Assembly (NCBI GenBank): GCA_024663395.1
Contig: JANFAH010000002.1
Coordinates: forward strand, 3,658,001-3,722,000
DNA length: 64,000 nucleotides
Direction: 5' to 3'
Source of the DNA: Pisolithus tinctorius
Taxonomy: Eukaryota; Basidiomycota; Agaricomycetes; Boletales; Pisolithaceae
Shown: piece by piece, positions 34,140 to 47,066 of the stretch
How the letters are laid out: each line of letters opens with the position of its first letter
Position numbering within the stretch: the first letter of the stretch is position 1
Notes under the pieces: generated by a model
Told to the model about the DNA's origin: nothing
Seen by the model: only the letters and a program-made list of their open reading frames with translations
Database searches by the model: none
Translations under genes and position numbers: made by a program

Positions 34140-35507
34140 ATGGGATCGTGGTCAGACTCGTGCTTCACTTTTCTTGATATCTGACGACATTTTGGCAGGC
34201 CCACCATTCGGGATTTGCTGCTCCTCAGCAAACAAAGGGTCACCCCCACAGGGCCCAACTTGGCGGCATTCCTCGCTCCAGTAATCCTCAGCTACCACAT
34301 CATGGCGGTCCTCGTCCAGCTCCCGAGGACAAAACTGTTTAGAGTGGCATTACTTCCGTTAGTACTCTGGTTGGCCCTCAGGGCTGGAATGTCGTTGGAT
34401 TTCTCTGGAAAACAACTAGAATATGCATATCTCAACAAAGCGTTAGCGGTGAGTTTTCAATTCGTTCAGTATGTTTGTAGCTTACCTCCCAGTTGTGGCT
34501 GAACTTAGCTTGTTATGTTCAACTTGGCAATGCGCGCCACAACTTGGACGCTGGTCAACGAGCCATACGTCAAGGTCATAGGTCACCACAAAGCTAGATC
34601 CTCAAACGGAATCGCCAACAAGGCCGACTCTGGGTCATTTACGACCAGCCCGAATAACATCCGTTCTGCAATGTTGAATGCTTCTGATTTATGCAACAAT
34701 CTACGGGGTCTGGGGTGGAACTGGTCCAAAGGAATATACGTTCGTTCTCCAACGTTCAAAACCGAATCAAGACTCGTCTTTGCAGTATTGATGCTCGGCC
34801 GTTCCTTTTTCTACATGTCCATCTGTGATGCCACGGATCTGTGTGTCAGAGCATTGGCACCGCAGGGCTCGACAGGATGGTCGATATTTGACCCAACATT
34901 GCCGCCCATACGACGATACTTGCAATCAACGACAATCACTCTACTGGTTGGCTTCGGTGGAATTTCGGTGCTAGAGATGTATTATTGTCTTACCGCCGTT
35001 ACTTGCGTCGTACTCTTCCAACAGCACCCGTCGCAGTGGCCTCCTCTTTTCGATAAGCCATGGTTTGCTACCTCACTCGCTAGGTTTTGGAATCGAGGCT
35101 GGCATCAGCTCTTCCGGGAGAGCTTCGTGGCAGTCGGATACAAACCCTTGGAAGGCATCTTGGGGCAATACGCTGTCATCGGTGCGTTCCTCGTCTCAGG
35201 TGCTTTTCACGACGCTGGGATGCGTGGAATGGGTCATGTGGATACCTTGCGTATAGTGAGCTACTTTGTCATGCAAGGTGCTGGAGTGGGACTGGAAAGG
35301 CTATGGAGGCAGTTGACTGGGAGACAAGTAGGCGGATGTCTCGGCTGCTTATGGGTATGGATTTGGCAGTGCCTCTGGGGGCATCTCTTGGTAGATTCAT
35401 GGGCGCAGGGAGGCTTGATCGCGAGGTCAGCGTTCTTCCCCGCGAGGCCCGTGTCTTGGGCTTTGAGCTCGGCGGGTGTATTGAGGGAACTCAACAGTGT
35501 AGCTTGA
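34140..35507 (+). CDS. wax-synthase-like MBOAT acyltransferase, copy 1 (418 aa)
   Basis: Exons 34140-34147, 34199-34448, 34509-35507 (introns 51 and 60 nt). The 8 nt first exon (ATGGGATC) gives MGSPTIRDLLLLSKQ. It was chosen because no in-frame ATG precedes the N-terminal membrane helix otherwise, and because the intron has a good branch site (CTGAC). About eight hydrophobic segments are visible. Family blocks: FDPTLPPIRRYLQSTTITLL, HPSQWPPLFDKPWFATSLARFWNRGWHQLFRESFVAVGYKPL and FLVSGAFHDAG, where the His of GAFHD is the MBOAT catalytic histidine. Members of the wax synthase-like family transfer acyl groups to alcohols or secondary metabolites in the ER. The substrate is unknown. The next gene is a paralogue in tandem. 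Confidence 0.88.
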
Positions 35508-35726
35508 GTGCAGCAATCATAGACAGATTACCTAGGACCATTCGTATACCAACGTTCCAACCCCCGCTTGTACAAGTGCACGAAAAACAAACGAGTAAGG
35601 TGATCTCGAGGCTTGGAAAATGGCGAGTTCTTCCCAACACGGCACAGTAGGCGCCCAGTTGATATCTTCTGCACTGCCCTATGTTGACAAAGTCCAACTG
35701 TTCACTCCGTAGGTTCACGGTCGACG

Positions 35727-36961
35727 ATGGTCGATCCGTCTGTTAAAATCCCCCTGAATGTTTCAAGCCTCGTGGGCATGGTTTTTCCGCTGCTCGCAGT
35801 GTATTTCGTTACTGCGTTGCTGGTGATCTTTCCTGGAACGGTTGTCTGGCGACGATCTCTCCTACCTTTCACGCTTTGGCTTGGGCTCCGCGTTGGTGCT
35901 TGCTTGGACGTCTCTGGCGGAGACCCCATCAAGGCACAGGCGAACCAATCGCATGCTGTAAGTGACCGTGCCAATTGCGAAGTGCAAGGAGCATTAACGT
36001 AGTATCTCAGCTTTTCACCTTTATGATCGTGATGCGCTGCATTGTATGGGCAGTCTATAGCGACCAAGTTCGGCCCATACCAGGTACCCCTGCGGATGCG
36101 AACGTGAAGCGGGCGTCGGTGAGGGCTGCCCTGCAGAATGCGTGCGATCTGGCATTGGGTTTCCGCGAATTGAGTTGGCAGGGCCCATCCAAACCAAGAA
36201 CTCTTCTCCAGGTCCCTCCGTCTCAGCAAAGATTCCCTTTTTTAAGGGGTAGAATTCTTTCCGTGATCTTACATCTCATTCTGGGTGATGCGCTACTATT
36301 TGCGTTGCAATCGTTCTCGCCCGAGCTTAGCACTCCAGGGGGAGGATCCGTATTTGATCCTTCTTTGCCCGCTTCGTGGAGATACCTCAGATCGACTACA
36401 ATGACCTTTCTTTTCGGCACCCTGATCTACGTGACTACTCGCACAGTCTACGATGCCATCAGCGTACTTGCCATATTGATTCTTCGACAATCACCCTCGC
36501 AATGGCCTCCATTGTTTTTTAGCCCCTGGAGGGCCACCTCGTTGACGGAACTCTGGGGCGACAGATGGCACCACCTGAACCGCAGCTATATGGTTGCACT
36601 AGGAGCCAAGCCGGTGTCTCGCATTTTCGGGCGAGCAGCAGGAGTTCTGGGTGCATTCACCATCTCTGGCCTCATGCACGACCTTGGTTTAAGAGCTGTG
36701 GGAAGAGGATCTGACTTTGTTGCAATATTTGGGTTTTTCTTTATGATGGGAGTTGGGGTTGTCATGGAATCTGCATGGAAGTCTATGAGTGGCCGACTTC
36801 CTTCGGGCATTGGGGGGCGGTTATGGATCTTGGGTTGGTTGGGGCTCTGGGGAAATCGAGCTGCGGATGCTTGGCTGACGAGGGGCGCAGCTGCTTCGGG
36901 TCTTGTTCCAGGACCATACCGGCCATTCAAATTGGTTTGGGCCTTTGTCACAGAGCCTTAG
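35727..36961 (+). CDS. wax-synthase-like MBOAT acyltransferase, copy 2 (393 aa)
   Basis: Exons 35727-35957 and 36011-36961 (53 nt intron at the same position as the second intron of copy 1). Matching blocks are SVFDPSLPASWRYLRSTTMTFL, SPSQWPPLFFSPWRATSLTELWGDRWHHLNRSYMVALGAKPV and FTISGLMHDLG with the catalytic His. The two copies clearly derive from a tandem duplication but are well diverged, so it is old. It starts 219 bp after the stop of copy 1. Multi-spanning ER membrane protein; acyl-acceptor unknown. Confidence 0.9.
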
Positions 36962-37478
36962 GTTACTTTGTGTTGGTTCCATTGACTTAATCTACTCCGT
37001 CACGTTCTAGAGGCGCTATAACCAGACTTAGTGCCACCCCCTCTTGAATGAATCATCGTGGCTTTTTTGCGTGTAGAGATCTCATTCTTGGTCTGACGAT
37101 GGAGCCCGGTGGTCTATGTAGGCGGGCAAAGTCGAGCATCCTACTACATGTAGGTTTCTGATGGAAAGTAATACGTGACTGGCAGAGTATGTATTGTAAA
37201 GGCACCACGAGAAGCAACTCGAGGCTGGGTGTCGAGACAGTCGGCGTCGAGGGAGGGTCAGTGACAGCACAGGTAATAGTAACCAAAGGCGGGGTCACTC
37301 GCACCCAGCGTTGCCCTAGTTTCGCGGGAACTCCACTAGTATTAGGTGCCCTCTTATACACAAAAAAGAGCTGGTGAAAACAAGGTAGCTAACAAGCACG
37401 AAGCATAGGTTACAGTAGTTCTAACAACTACAAGGCGACAGGGAAATACACGCCAAAAAAATAATGAAAAGCTACACG
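36962..37478. other. convergent intergenic region
   Basis: It contains the 3' flanks of the second MBOAT gene and of the arrestin gene. Nothing coding is seen; the open frames at 37053-37377 have no motifs. Confidence 0.5.
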
Positions 37479-40400
37479 TCACCCTTGGTATTTCTGGATA
37501 AGGGCTTTCAGTCTTGCTTTTCCAAAAGCAAGTTCCCCTCTTGATCTTGGGATTGCGTTCTTACTTGCACTTTTGATGTCCGATACCGTCTCGGAAATCG
37601 TAGGGGCCAGGCTAGTAGTCCTGGGCTTATTCGTGGCTTGCGGGAGAGCAAGAGATGCAGTAGATGAGAGCATGGGTACAGCATGTGAAGATGATATCAC
37701 TGCTGGAACCGTCGTAGCTTTCGCTGGGTTAGCCTGGTGGTTAATGTTGTGTCTGAATTCTGCGTCTGATGATCCTGCGACGGGCGACGTAAACGGAGAA
37801 GCCTTCGCGGCTGAGAATTTTGGAATACTGGGGGCCGCCTTTCGGGGAGGAGGCGAGGGAGCTCCCTTTATGTTAGCTTCAGTAGCCTTAGCAGCCCATA
37901 GGGAAGCTACGCGCATCACCTTTCCACCTCTGCCCCCTCGGGCCGAACGTACGCCGTACTTTCCTTCGACATCTGCCACGCGTGGAGGTAGTCGTGACGA
38001 CGAAGATGCAGGCAGTGTTTCCCCCTCAGCAACGAGGGGCTTAGAAGCCACAGGAGGATGGAAACTGTCCGCCAGAGGAGACGGTGGCCGAGGAGGATTG
38101 TTTACCGACAGCCTGCGAGGGGAATTTCTGAACGTCGGGTTCTCAGATCTCTGGTTCTTGTCCAGTGATGAGATAGTTGCAAACCCAGAGGAGCGCGGAT
38201 TTGGAGATGATGATGTGTCCTTTGAAGCAAAATACCGCTCACTCCCTCTTTCATTAACTGTGTCCCCTTGTGGAAGTCGCGTCCGCAACTTGTTAGCTAG
38301 CGGTTCCGAAGGCGAGGCGAGAGAGATGGTGTCGTCCGCGGCTGGCGGTGCTGTCGTGTCTATCCCTCCAAGCCATGCCGCAACACGTCCCTGTGCCTCT
38401 TTTCTGAACTTTCGTGATTCTTCATTTCTGCCTTTCTTTCTCTCCCGTCGCCTCCCCATTCTTTCGTGACCATCGCCACCGTTTCCATTTTGCCAAATCC
38501 CGCGAACACTCTTTCCCTTCTGAGTGCGAGCATCTCCATCATCTTCAGACGGAATCTCTCCGCTTTCTATGTGCTGAGTCCGCTCATCTGAATCGCGGTC
38601 TTGCTCTTTGTCTTGAGCCAAACCCTTTACTATTGCATCTCGATCAGCTAGCGTTAAGCTCGAGATAGCACTGTCGTTGACACCGTCAGGGGGGTCCTGA
38701 TCCCGAGTAGGAATAGTTATTGGCCGCACAAGGCTGCGCACGTCAGGGCGCCGCTCTGTGTCTGCGCGGCGAGTCCCTACCTCAGCTATGAGGCGTCGCT
38801 CTAGCGCGTCCAATCCACTCTCTTCAGTAAAGTTTCCAGGATTCGTAATTAAGTCGCCACTTTCCGCCGCCGGGAGACGAGGAAATTTAATGGGTGTAAT
38901 AGCAGCGATGGGTGGTGTAGGGGGTGCACAAAGAATATCCGAAGATGCTTGTGAAGACGGGAGGTTGGTTGGGGTTTCTTCGGTAAGGGACTCGCTGACG
39001 TGAACTTGCTGATGGATGTTTCTATTGTTGTCGAGAAGAAAAGAAGCGCCAGGAAGCGACTCGGAAACGTCAGGTACAAGAGCCGGACCCTGAACGCAGA
39101 GGTTTGCGTCCGCATTGCCTCTCGGGAGGTCAGCACTAAGATCACCGTTCTGGATCCCAACCTCATCTGCCATACGCTCCAGCATACACACGTTCTCGCT
39201 TTTGGAAATTGACCCTGATAACGAATGTTTAGGGGATGGTATTGGTCGAGGGCAGGAGATACCACCCTGTAATCCGTAGGAATTGCGCTGGAGAGGTACT
39301 AGAATGGAACGAAGCTGGGCGTGAGGAGAAGGAAGTGCACGTTGCATCATAGAAGCTTCGACTTGTGCGCATTGACGGGAGTAGGGTGATGCTGAGCGAT
39401 GCCGAGAAGATTGATGAAGGTTGTGCGAGATGCGAGATGCGTGCGGCCCCCTCCCTGGGGAGTCGGTGTAGTTCGTAGCACTCGCACTGTTGTGGGAGGA
39501 GGGAGGAAGACAACTCGGATAGGGTACGAATATAGGAGAACGAAGTGGTTCCGCAGAGAGGAACTCGCTAGTCGGTGGGTCATGAAATGGTACAGGCACT
39601 TGCGGACCTGCGGATGTCGAACGCTGCAGTGGTGTGATGTAAGGGTCCAAGGAATGCTGCCAAGAATGAACAACACTCGTCGCAGAAGACGGGATTTCAT
39701 GAACAGGCTGCGCCACTCCGGACGACCAAACGGGGTTGTAATCGCCACTGCGATGAGGCTGTAATTCCAGAAGGGGAAGAGGCGGGGATCCGGCACTCGA
39801 TGGGGATACATGTGAGTGGGGTGGTGAGGGGATAGCGAAGGGTGATGCCAGAGGTTCAGGTAGAGCAAGCGAGTGGTGGACAGTTATGGGCAAGATCAAC
39901 GATACATCTTCGCTGAGGTGGCTTATGAGACATCAACGTGGCTCCACAACGTACTTGACACACCTTCCGGGAGGCATCTCTACACGTACGTCGAAAGCGC
40001 AACTTACCTCAAATAAGCAGTCAGTCGTTCGCCCACTGTCGTCCAGGCGCGAACTTCCTTTAGCACCACGGAAATGACGTGGTACGTCAATGACAAGACG
40101 TGCTAACCCCTCAATTCCAGGCGGAAGTGAATACTCGGGGCCACGAAAATCAACTTGGGTGACAACGTCAGCCAAATGTGGAGGGGGCTTCGCTCCAACT
40201 AGAGAATTGGATAGGTGCAGGGACCGCGTTAGAAAAACTGTTACACCGCAAGTCTGCTCGGTCGAAGAATCGTGTGAATGCGAAGAGTTGGACTTACAGT
40301 AACAAACAGGAGCTTACCCATCTAGATGTGTAGTTTTTCAGCTGTAAATCAATACAGATAGCCTCCCCACCAACGACAGTCCCACTAGTTATGCTGGCGC

Positions 40401-41045
40401 ATGCCCATATCTTACCACCCTCTGCAATTGATACCGCCTGAGGTATTTCTGCTTGAGCGATGGCATCCAAACTTTCCACAACTCTAACTTCACGGGTGTC
40501 GGTAACGAGACGCCTGTCACCCCGCCATGCTACACTGACGTTGGCGCGGACCTCGTACCTGATGCTGGCAGGTCCGAATCGTATGGATGCAGGAGACGAA
40601 AGCGGGAGCGGAAACCGGAAAAAGAAGGTAGTAAGTCCACGACGTGCGGCATAGTGATGTGCGGGTAGCAGCGGCTCCCCCTCAGCTGGGACATGGTCAG
40701 GGTATACTGAATTTGATGGAGGGAGTCCAGGGCCCTGAAATATTCTGCGAGAATGGATAAAGGTAGAAGTTGCACTGTGATCCTGGGAGATGATTTCTTC
40801 AAATCGAAGTAATCAGCAGATGGATAGGTACAGGACTTGAAAGAACTACCTTCAATACCGTATAACTCCACTGTCATGGCTCCTATGCCCAGTAAAGAAT
40901 CCAAGTCAGCACGACTCTCCACTTCCATCTTCCCAGATATGCAACGACCAGCAACGAATATGGGGTCGGAGAGGGTTAACGTGACTTTGACCTTGGAATG
41001 GTGTTCAGAAGCATTCATGGGCTGCGGGCGGGACTGTGTAGCCAT
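37479..41045 (-). CDS. alpha-arrestin-like protein with long disordered tail (1132 aa)
   Basis: Exons 41045-40850, 40796-40318, 40253-39964, 39912-37479 (introns 53, 64, 51 nt). Residues about 15-330 form an arrestin fold. The N-half is VKVTLTLSDPIFVAGRCISGKMEVE..IGAMTVELYGIE, with SRRIFQGPGLPPSN..LPAHHYAARRGLTTFFFRFPLP..SIRYEVRANVSV. The C-half is ICIDLQLKNYTSRWTCGVTVFLTRSL..YSLPPGIEGLARLVIDVP..TTDCLFEVSCAFDVRVEMPPG. The remaining 800 residues are Ser/Pro-rich with a charged patch (RRRERKKGRNEESRKFRKE) and a conserved-looking basic C-terminus (GELAFGKARLKALIQKYQG). Alpha-arrestins recruit Rsp5-type ubiquitin ligases to membrane transporters, usually by PPxY motifs; I saw none here. It diverges from the TPR-CHAT gene across 322 bp. 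Confidence 0.85.
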
Positions 41046-41367
41046 AGTGGATAGAAGTGCAAGCCTATTCAAGCTATGAAGTCGTTCGGTTTGGCAATGA
41101 AGCTTGAAGTTTAAGGTCGATGGACAGCAACGAGAAGCGGCGGCGAATAGAGCTTAGAAATCCAGCGGAAGCGCGCCATTTGTTGAATTCGGATACAACC
41201 AGCATAGCTCAATCCATGAAGTTCATACTCGAGCACACATCTGTATCGTTCCAACTTTTATGTATGGTGCCCCATTGAAACGTTGAAGCTGCAAGGTTCG
41301 CTACTGTGGCTTACATAATCATTTTTCCTTGTCCAATCAGCGGTTTGTTCTGTCATGTTAGGTTCAG

Positions 41368-44300
41368 ATGGAGGTCGTTTCCAAATATGGTAGCCTCGCA
41401 AGCACTCCAACAACCAGTGGTGAAATTCAAGCTACCCTTAGCTTGATGGCTACAGACAGGTATTACATCTGGTCAATCGTGTTATTGACCCCGCTAACTG
41501 TTGCTGCTTTTACGGGTACAGTAAACCCTCCGAAGGGGACAACTGTGATCCAGTCGAGCTTGTGAGGCAGAAAGTACAGTCATTGAGCACTGAAGACCCA
41601 GGGTATCCCTCGGCTCTGCATGAGTTTACAGATGCCTTGTACGATCGGTTTAAAAGTACAGGGAGCCTCTCCGACCTCGATGAATTTATCGAATGCGACG
41701 AAATGTTGTTGTCACTATACACTCAGGATCATCCCATTCATCTGGTAGCCCTGGGTAACCTCGGCCTGGCATTCCGGGATCGTTTTACATTGGGAGGGAT
41801 CCTGGAGGACTTGGAAAAGGCTATCGGATATCTTTCTATGCTGATGGATCGCTGCGGTCCTGATTCCGCGTACTTTATACTCTCTGCCACAAACCTCGCT
41901 AGCACTCTGGCCCTTCGTTACCGCCAAACGTCGGATGCAGCAGACCTGACTAGAGCCATTGAAATTTACTCTTCTGCTCTGTCAAAGTGCTCCGATGACA
42001 ATCCTACCCGTGATAGTCTCCTCAATAACTATGCCAACGCCCTTTGCAGTAAGTTCGAACTGTTCGGTGATCAAGCGGACCTAGAGGCAGCTCTGGAGAA
42101 CTACAGGATTTGCTTGAATCTACGTCCTCCTGGCCATATGAGGAGGTCCTCCCTTCTCACAAATATCGGCGACGCACTACGGCTCAGATTTACCTTGGAC
42201 CAAAACTTGTCTGATTTGGAGGAAGCAATCACATGCTACAACGACGCACTGCAGTCGTGTGCCGCAGGACAGAGTGGATATGTCACGTTGTTGACCAGCC
42301 TTGGTGTTGCTCTGTGTTCTTCTTTTGAAGTGCAGGGAGATGCGGAGCAAGTAGAGAAGGCTTTAGCTTGCTACCGTAGTGCTCTTTCTGCGTCTTCTGG
42401 CGTGGGATCAGAACACATACGGCTGCTCGATTGCTTCGGCAATGCTCTCCAGTTACGCCACCAGAACACGGGCGATATCGAGGATCTTAACTTTTCGGTA
42501 CAACTCTTATCAACGTCACTTGAACTACAGCCGACATCCTCGACTGAACGGCCCGTTACCCTCCTCCATCTTGGTAATAGCCTACTAATGCGATTCAATA
42601 TCACCGGTGATCTCGCAGACCTTAACACCTCAGTTGACCGCCTCGAAATGGCCTTACAACTCTGCGGCAGGACACACCAATTTCGTCCCTTCATCCTTGC
42701 TGCACATGGTGACGCGGTCCTTGCACGTTTCAAAGAGGGTGGCGATATTGGAGATCTCGATCTTTCTATTGCACAATCCAAGGCGGCTTTGCTGGGCTTC
42801 CCCACCCGCTCTTCGTATCCTGCGCTTTTACACCTTAATGATGCATTACTGGCTCGCTTTGGGCGATATAGAGACATCAGCGACTTGCACGCTGTGATCA
42901 ACCAGTGTGACGATGTCCTGAATGCTCTGCCACCGACCCATTGCCTATTTGCTCGATTCAAAGGAAACCGCGCTTTTGCGTTCCTTGAAAAGTTCCAGCA
43001 TGAGGGTAAGAGTAACCCTGCAGATCTCGATCTTGCAATAGATTCTCTCCGTGATATAGAGAGTCGTTTGCCTGAAGGAGAGGGGTTGTTCGTTTCTGTC
43101 CACTTGCACCTCGCCATCGCACTTGAAGTACGCTTCAACTCGAAAGGGGACGAGGCGGACCTTCATACGGCCATTCAACACTGCCGCATCGCGCATCGGA
43201 GTTGCGCTCGAAAAAATTCGAGTTACCCAGCCGTAGTTATGCAACTGGGGATCAACCTCCTTCTGCTATATACCTTTCACGGCAATGGCGGCAACTTGGA
43301 TGAATCTATTGTATGCATGGCGGACGCAGATGAATTGCTTTCCAAGCGACCTGGAAATACCCACTATTTCGCATGTCTAGTCAACCTTGGGTCGGCTTTC
43401 TATAAGCGATTCGCCTCGCGAGGCGACCACACTGACTTGGACACAGCCATCGAGTACACGACAAGGGCACTGGAGGTTCCCACCTACCAAGATAAAGTCC
43501 CCGTCCTCATTAACCTGGGTATGATGCTCTGTACTCGACACAAGGAATCCCACGTTCTCGCTGATTTGAAACAATGCGTCCAGTATTTCGAATCTGCTTT
43601 CGCCACAATTCCTCCAGCGCATCCTGAACGAGCCACCTTATTGGTCTGTTTTGCTCAGGCGCTATGTAGGTTGGCAAAGGCTGAGGATGACGTACGTCAC
43701 TTAGAACTGGCCATCCAATACCTTCGAGACGCAATCTCGATAGGGCGAAGTGATCCTTATCTTCCGTTTACTGTTGCAGACCTTGTTGACGTGCAGAGGC
43801 GCCTCGCTATGCGCCGGCACGACAATGACCAGCTCCAAGCTAGTCTAGATGCTTTCAGGGCCCTCTCGCACTCGATTCCTAAGGAACATCCAGCCCTCAA
43901 AATGGTGTATGTCTCCTCGGCATCCCTGTTACTGCATATGTTCTCCCTCAATAAAGATCCGCTTTTCCTGGACGAAGCTTTCAGTTGTTTCGCTACTGCT
44001 GCAGCGCGCCCATTATTAGGTCGCGATCTTGTGATTTCACTAAAATGGGCAAAACAAGCGGAGAGGCTACACCACTCCTCGGAACTTCAGGCATACCGAG
44101 TGTCACTCTCGTCGTTGGATACGTTCACGCATTCCACCCTGGCCGTCTCCTCGCGTCACAAATTCCTTTCGCAGAGCAAAAACGCCAAGTATATCAATTT
44201 GCTGCCATCTAAAGCAATGGCGTGTGCAATAGAACGCAGGTCTTTAGAAGTGGCAGTTGAACTTTCGGAACAGGGTCGAGGTCTCATATGGCACCAGCTT

Positions 44301-45647
44301 GCCCACACACGTACTCCGCTAGACGCGTTGCGCCAAGCTGACGAGGACGGCATGGCCCTCGCCTCTGATTTCGAACGGGTTTCCGCGCAACTCGAGAGAT
44401 GGAGTTCGCGCTCTATTTCTGAGATGACAGCGCAAGCGTCTCGTCTGACTGCGGAAGAAGATACTCGTCTATATAAGCAACGCCACCGTGAATGGGTGGA
44501 AATTATAAACCGTGTTCGGGAAAAAAAAGGTTTTGAGTCTTTCCTACGTGCTTTGGCGTACAATGAATTACAAGAAGCTGCTGTCGGAGGACCGGTAATC
44601 CTCCTGAACGCACACGAGAAGCACTGTGACGCCATCGTCGTCACGAAGGATCGACCACCGCTCTTGATTCCGCTCCAAAGCACGTCAGTCACTGAGCTCG
44701 CCACGATGGGCGGGACAATTTACAGGATGTTGAAAGAAACAGGCTACGTAGGGGAAGGGAAGGTGCGGGAAAGGCGACTTGTACCTGTTCTCCGAAAACT
44801 CTGGGATGTCGTTGTGGAGCCTATCGTAAACGAACTATTGAAATTCCTACCGCGAGGATCGCGGGTCTGGTTTTGTCCGACTTCCAAGTTCACTACTCTA
44901 CCTCTCCATGCAGCTGGTCCTTATCGTAGGGGTCTTCCAAATCTGCCTGATATCTACATTTGTTCGTACACACCCAGCCTTTCCGCCCTCAACCGGTCAA
45001 GGTCCCAGAAATCCCACCTTGTGTCCGCGCCACCATTGTCTTTCCTCGCCATCGGGCAATCAAACTCAGCAATTAATGGGAGCCAAGAAAGTGAACTGCA
45101 GTCTGTCAGCGCGGAGCTTGCTCTCGTTGAATCGTTGATTCCGTCATCATCCCTCTCATTCAAGCAGATCTCTGGCGACGAGGGGACAGCAGACACCGCG
45201 ATCGAGGGTTTGCGAACACACGCGTGGGTGCATCTCGCGTGTCACGGAAAACAGGATCTAGGAGATCCGTTTGCGTCAGCTTTTTCCTTAAAGGATCGTC
45301 CGATCAGCTTGCTCGATATCATCCGCGCAGAACCGGAAAACCCGGCCTTTGCGTTTCTCTCGGCATGTGACACTGCCGTTGGTGATGAGCACACACCCGA
45401 CGAGGTTATCCACCTCGCTGCGGGGATGCAATTTGCTGGATTCAGGAGCGTGATCGGGACTATGTGGGCTGTGGATGATTCTACGGCGCAACACATGGTG
45501 AAGGAGTTTTATAAGCACATGTTTAGCGGAGACAAAGCACCAGACTCCACGCAGGCGGCCAAAGCTCTGAACAAAGCTTCAAAAACAGTCGACAAGAATG
45601 TCGTGCCATTAGACCAGCGGATTGTCTTCATACACATTGGAGTTTGA
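41368..45647 (+). CDS. TPR-CHAT protein, caspase-like protease fold (1405 aa)
   Basis: Exons 41368-41459 and 41522-45647; the 62 nt intron has a CTAAC branch site. About residues 50-900 are degenerate tetratricopeptide-like repeats with the recurring pattern L..RF...GD..DL..AI.....AL, suited to protein binding. A helical linker follows (LEVAVELSEQGRGLIWHQL). The C-terminal CHAT domain carries the dyad: His1272 in HLACHG and Cys1313 in LSACDT. AAGMQFAGFRSVIGTMWAVDD and VKEFYKHMF follow, as in intact CHAT domains. CHAT proteases are relatives of caspases and separase. In bacteria TPR-CHAT proteins act in defence, and in mushrooms the family is highly expanded with unknown roles. It is predicted active because both catalytic residues are present. 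No signal peptide. Confidence 0.92.
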
Positions 45648-47066
45648 CAATATGCTTCGAGGTTGGAATTACTATTGTACTCTAGGCCATCCGTCCTGTT
45701 TCAAAATCTCAGAGAAACCAAGTTGCATTGAATTTGTCTACATGGACACACAGGTATACCCTGTAATTTTAGTTGCTACATGTAACGGGCTACATTCTAG
45801 TTAGCAAAAAGCTGTTCACCTCGGGCTATTATGGAAGAGCGGACAAGCCCCAGAATAAAAGCTTGCCACCCTTGACAATAAGGTGAAAATGTTTCATGTT
45901 GCACCCCAAACTTCAGAAGCCGCCACCAGAAATCAAGGCGGCGTCTGTACACATAACGGTGCGAGCAGTACTTTGTACTCGTCGAACCTCGGCATGGATT
46001 CAGCTTGTAGAGCAGCAAATGCGAACGTCGTGGCGGACACGTTGGAATTGCACGGATCTTTGGACACTCAAGAAGATGGAAGAGAGAAAATGAAAGTCCA
46101 ACAAACTTGGTCTGTTTTTATATGGTAACCCAGTCCGCGTGCCAAACACAACCAAAGTGAATCGGACAAGAATCAACGATATGAGCATTGCAGAGGACGA
46201 GGATCGAGAAAAACATGAAAAACCGCTGTAAGTATGTATGTAGTCAAACCACCCAACATAAACCAAGGCCGACGTGGTATGATATCGAGTGGAAGAGGTG
46301 GTTCGAGAAAAATTCGCCAGCGGTTTGGTTGGCCTTTAACAGGGTCCAGTGGTATGGAGAGCGTCAAATGACAACGATGGAATGTTATATGCAGACAGCG
46401 ACGACATGCAGATGCGGACAAGTTGCAAGGGGTATTTTCATTTTCCGAGTTTCCTGTTCCGTTTCAAAACAATTTAGATTGGAGTGACACCTCTTGGGAT
46501 TTATGTATGTAAAACCAAAAAAAATCGCATACGTATCACCTTTAGATCGAGTGGGTTAGTTGACAGATGCAACGACGGGAGTCGGTGGAGGTGCGTGCGT
46601 CATATATGGTCATAATGCACGGAGGCCACTGATACCTCCACACACTGCCAAGCTGTGTATGCAAGCGTTCCAGATAGCCAGACCCAGAACGGCAAATTGC
46701 GTATTATCAAGGCAAAAATCGCCTTGAGACGGGGTGGGGAGGAGGAAGGCGTGCAACGGGCGATGTTGAAACACGTAACGCTACATAGGCATGGAATGGA
46801 CGGTGGTTTGTTCGCGTGAGGAATAGAGGCGATGAGGGCGTGCGAAGGAAGTTTAAATGGTCTTCCTACGCTGTAAAACTTGTACAGATTTTGCTTTCGT
46901 GAGGTTGGATAGTGCTATCGTGTCGGCAGGCGCGCCAGGTGGTGCTCCCACAGCATGGACTAGGGCAGGGGGGATATGCATCGGCAAGAGGAACGAGGAA
47001 GAGGGAGCCCCACCAACCATAATTATCTCCATAAATAAACCAAAAGGGCAGGACGCTCTGCGGGGT
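45648..47066. other. intergenic region
   Basis: No supported gene. Several 60-100 codon frames overlap each other between 45797 and 46490 without motifs or splice links. The right part presumably holds the 3' UTR of the minus-strand AT-hook gene. Confidence 0.5.

Noticed and set aside
37573..38469. 298-codon plus-strand ORF
   Set aside because: Antisense shadow of the disordered tail of the arrestin gene.
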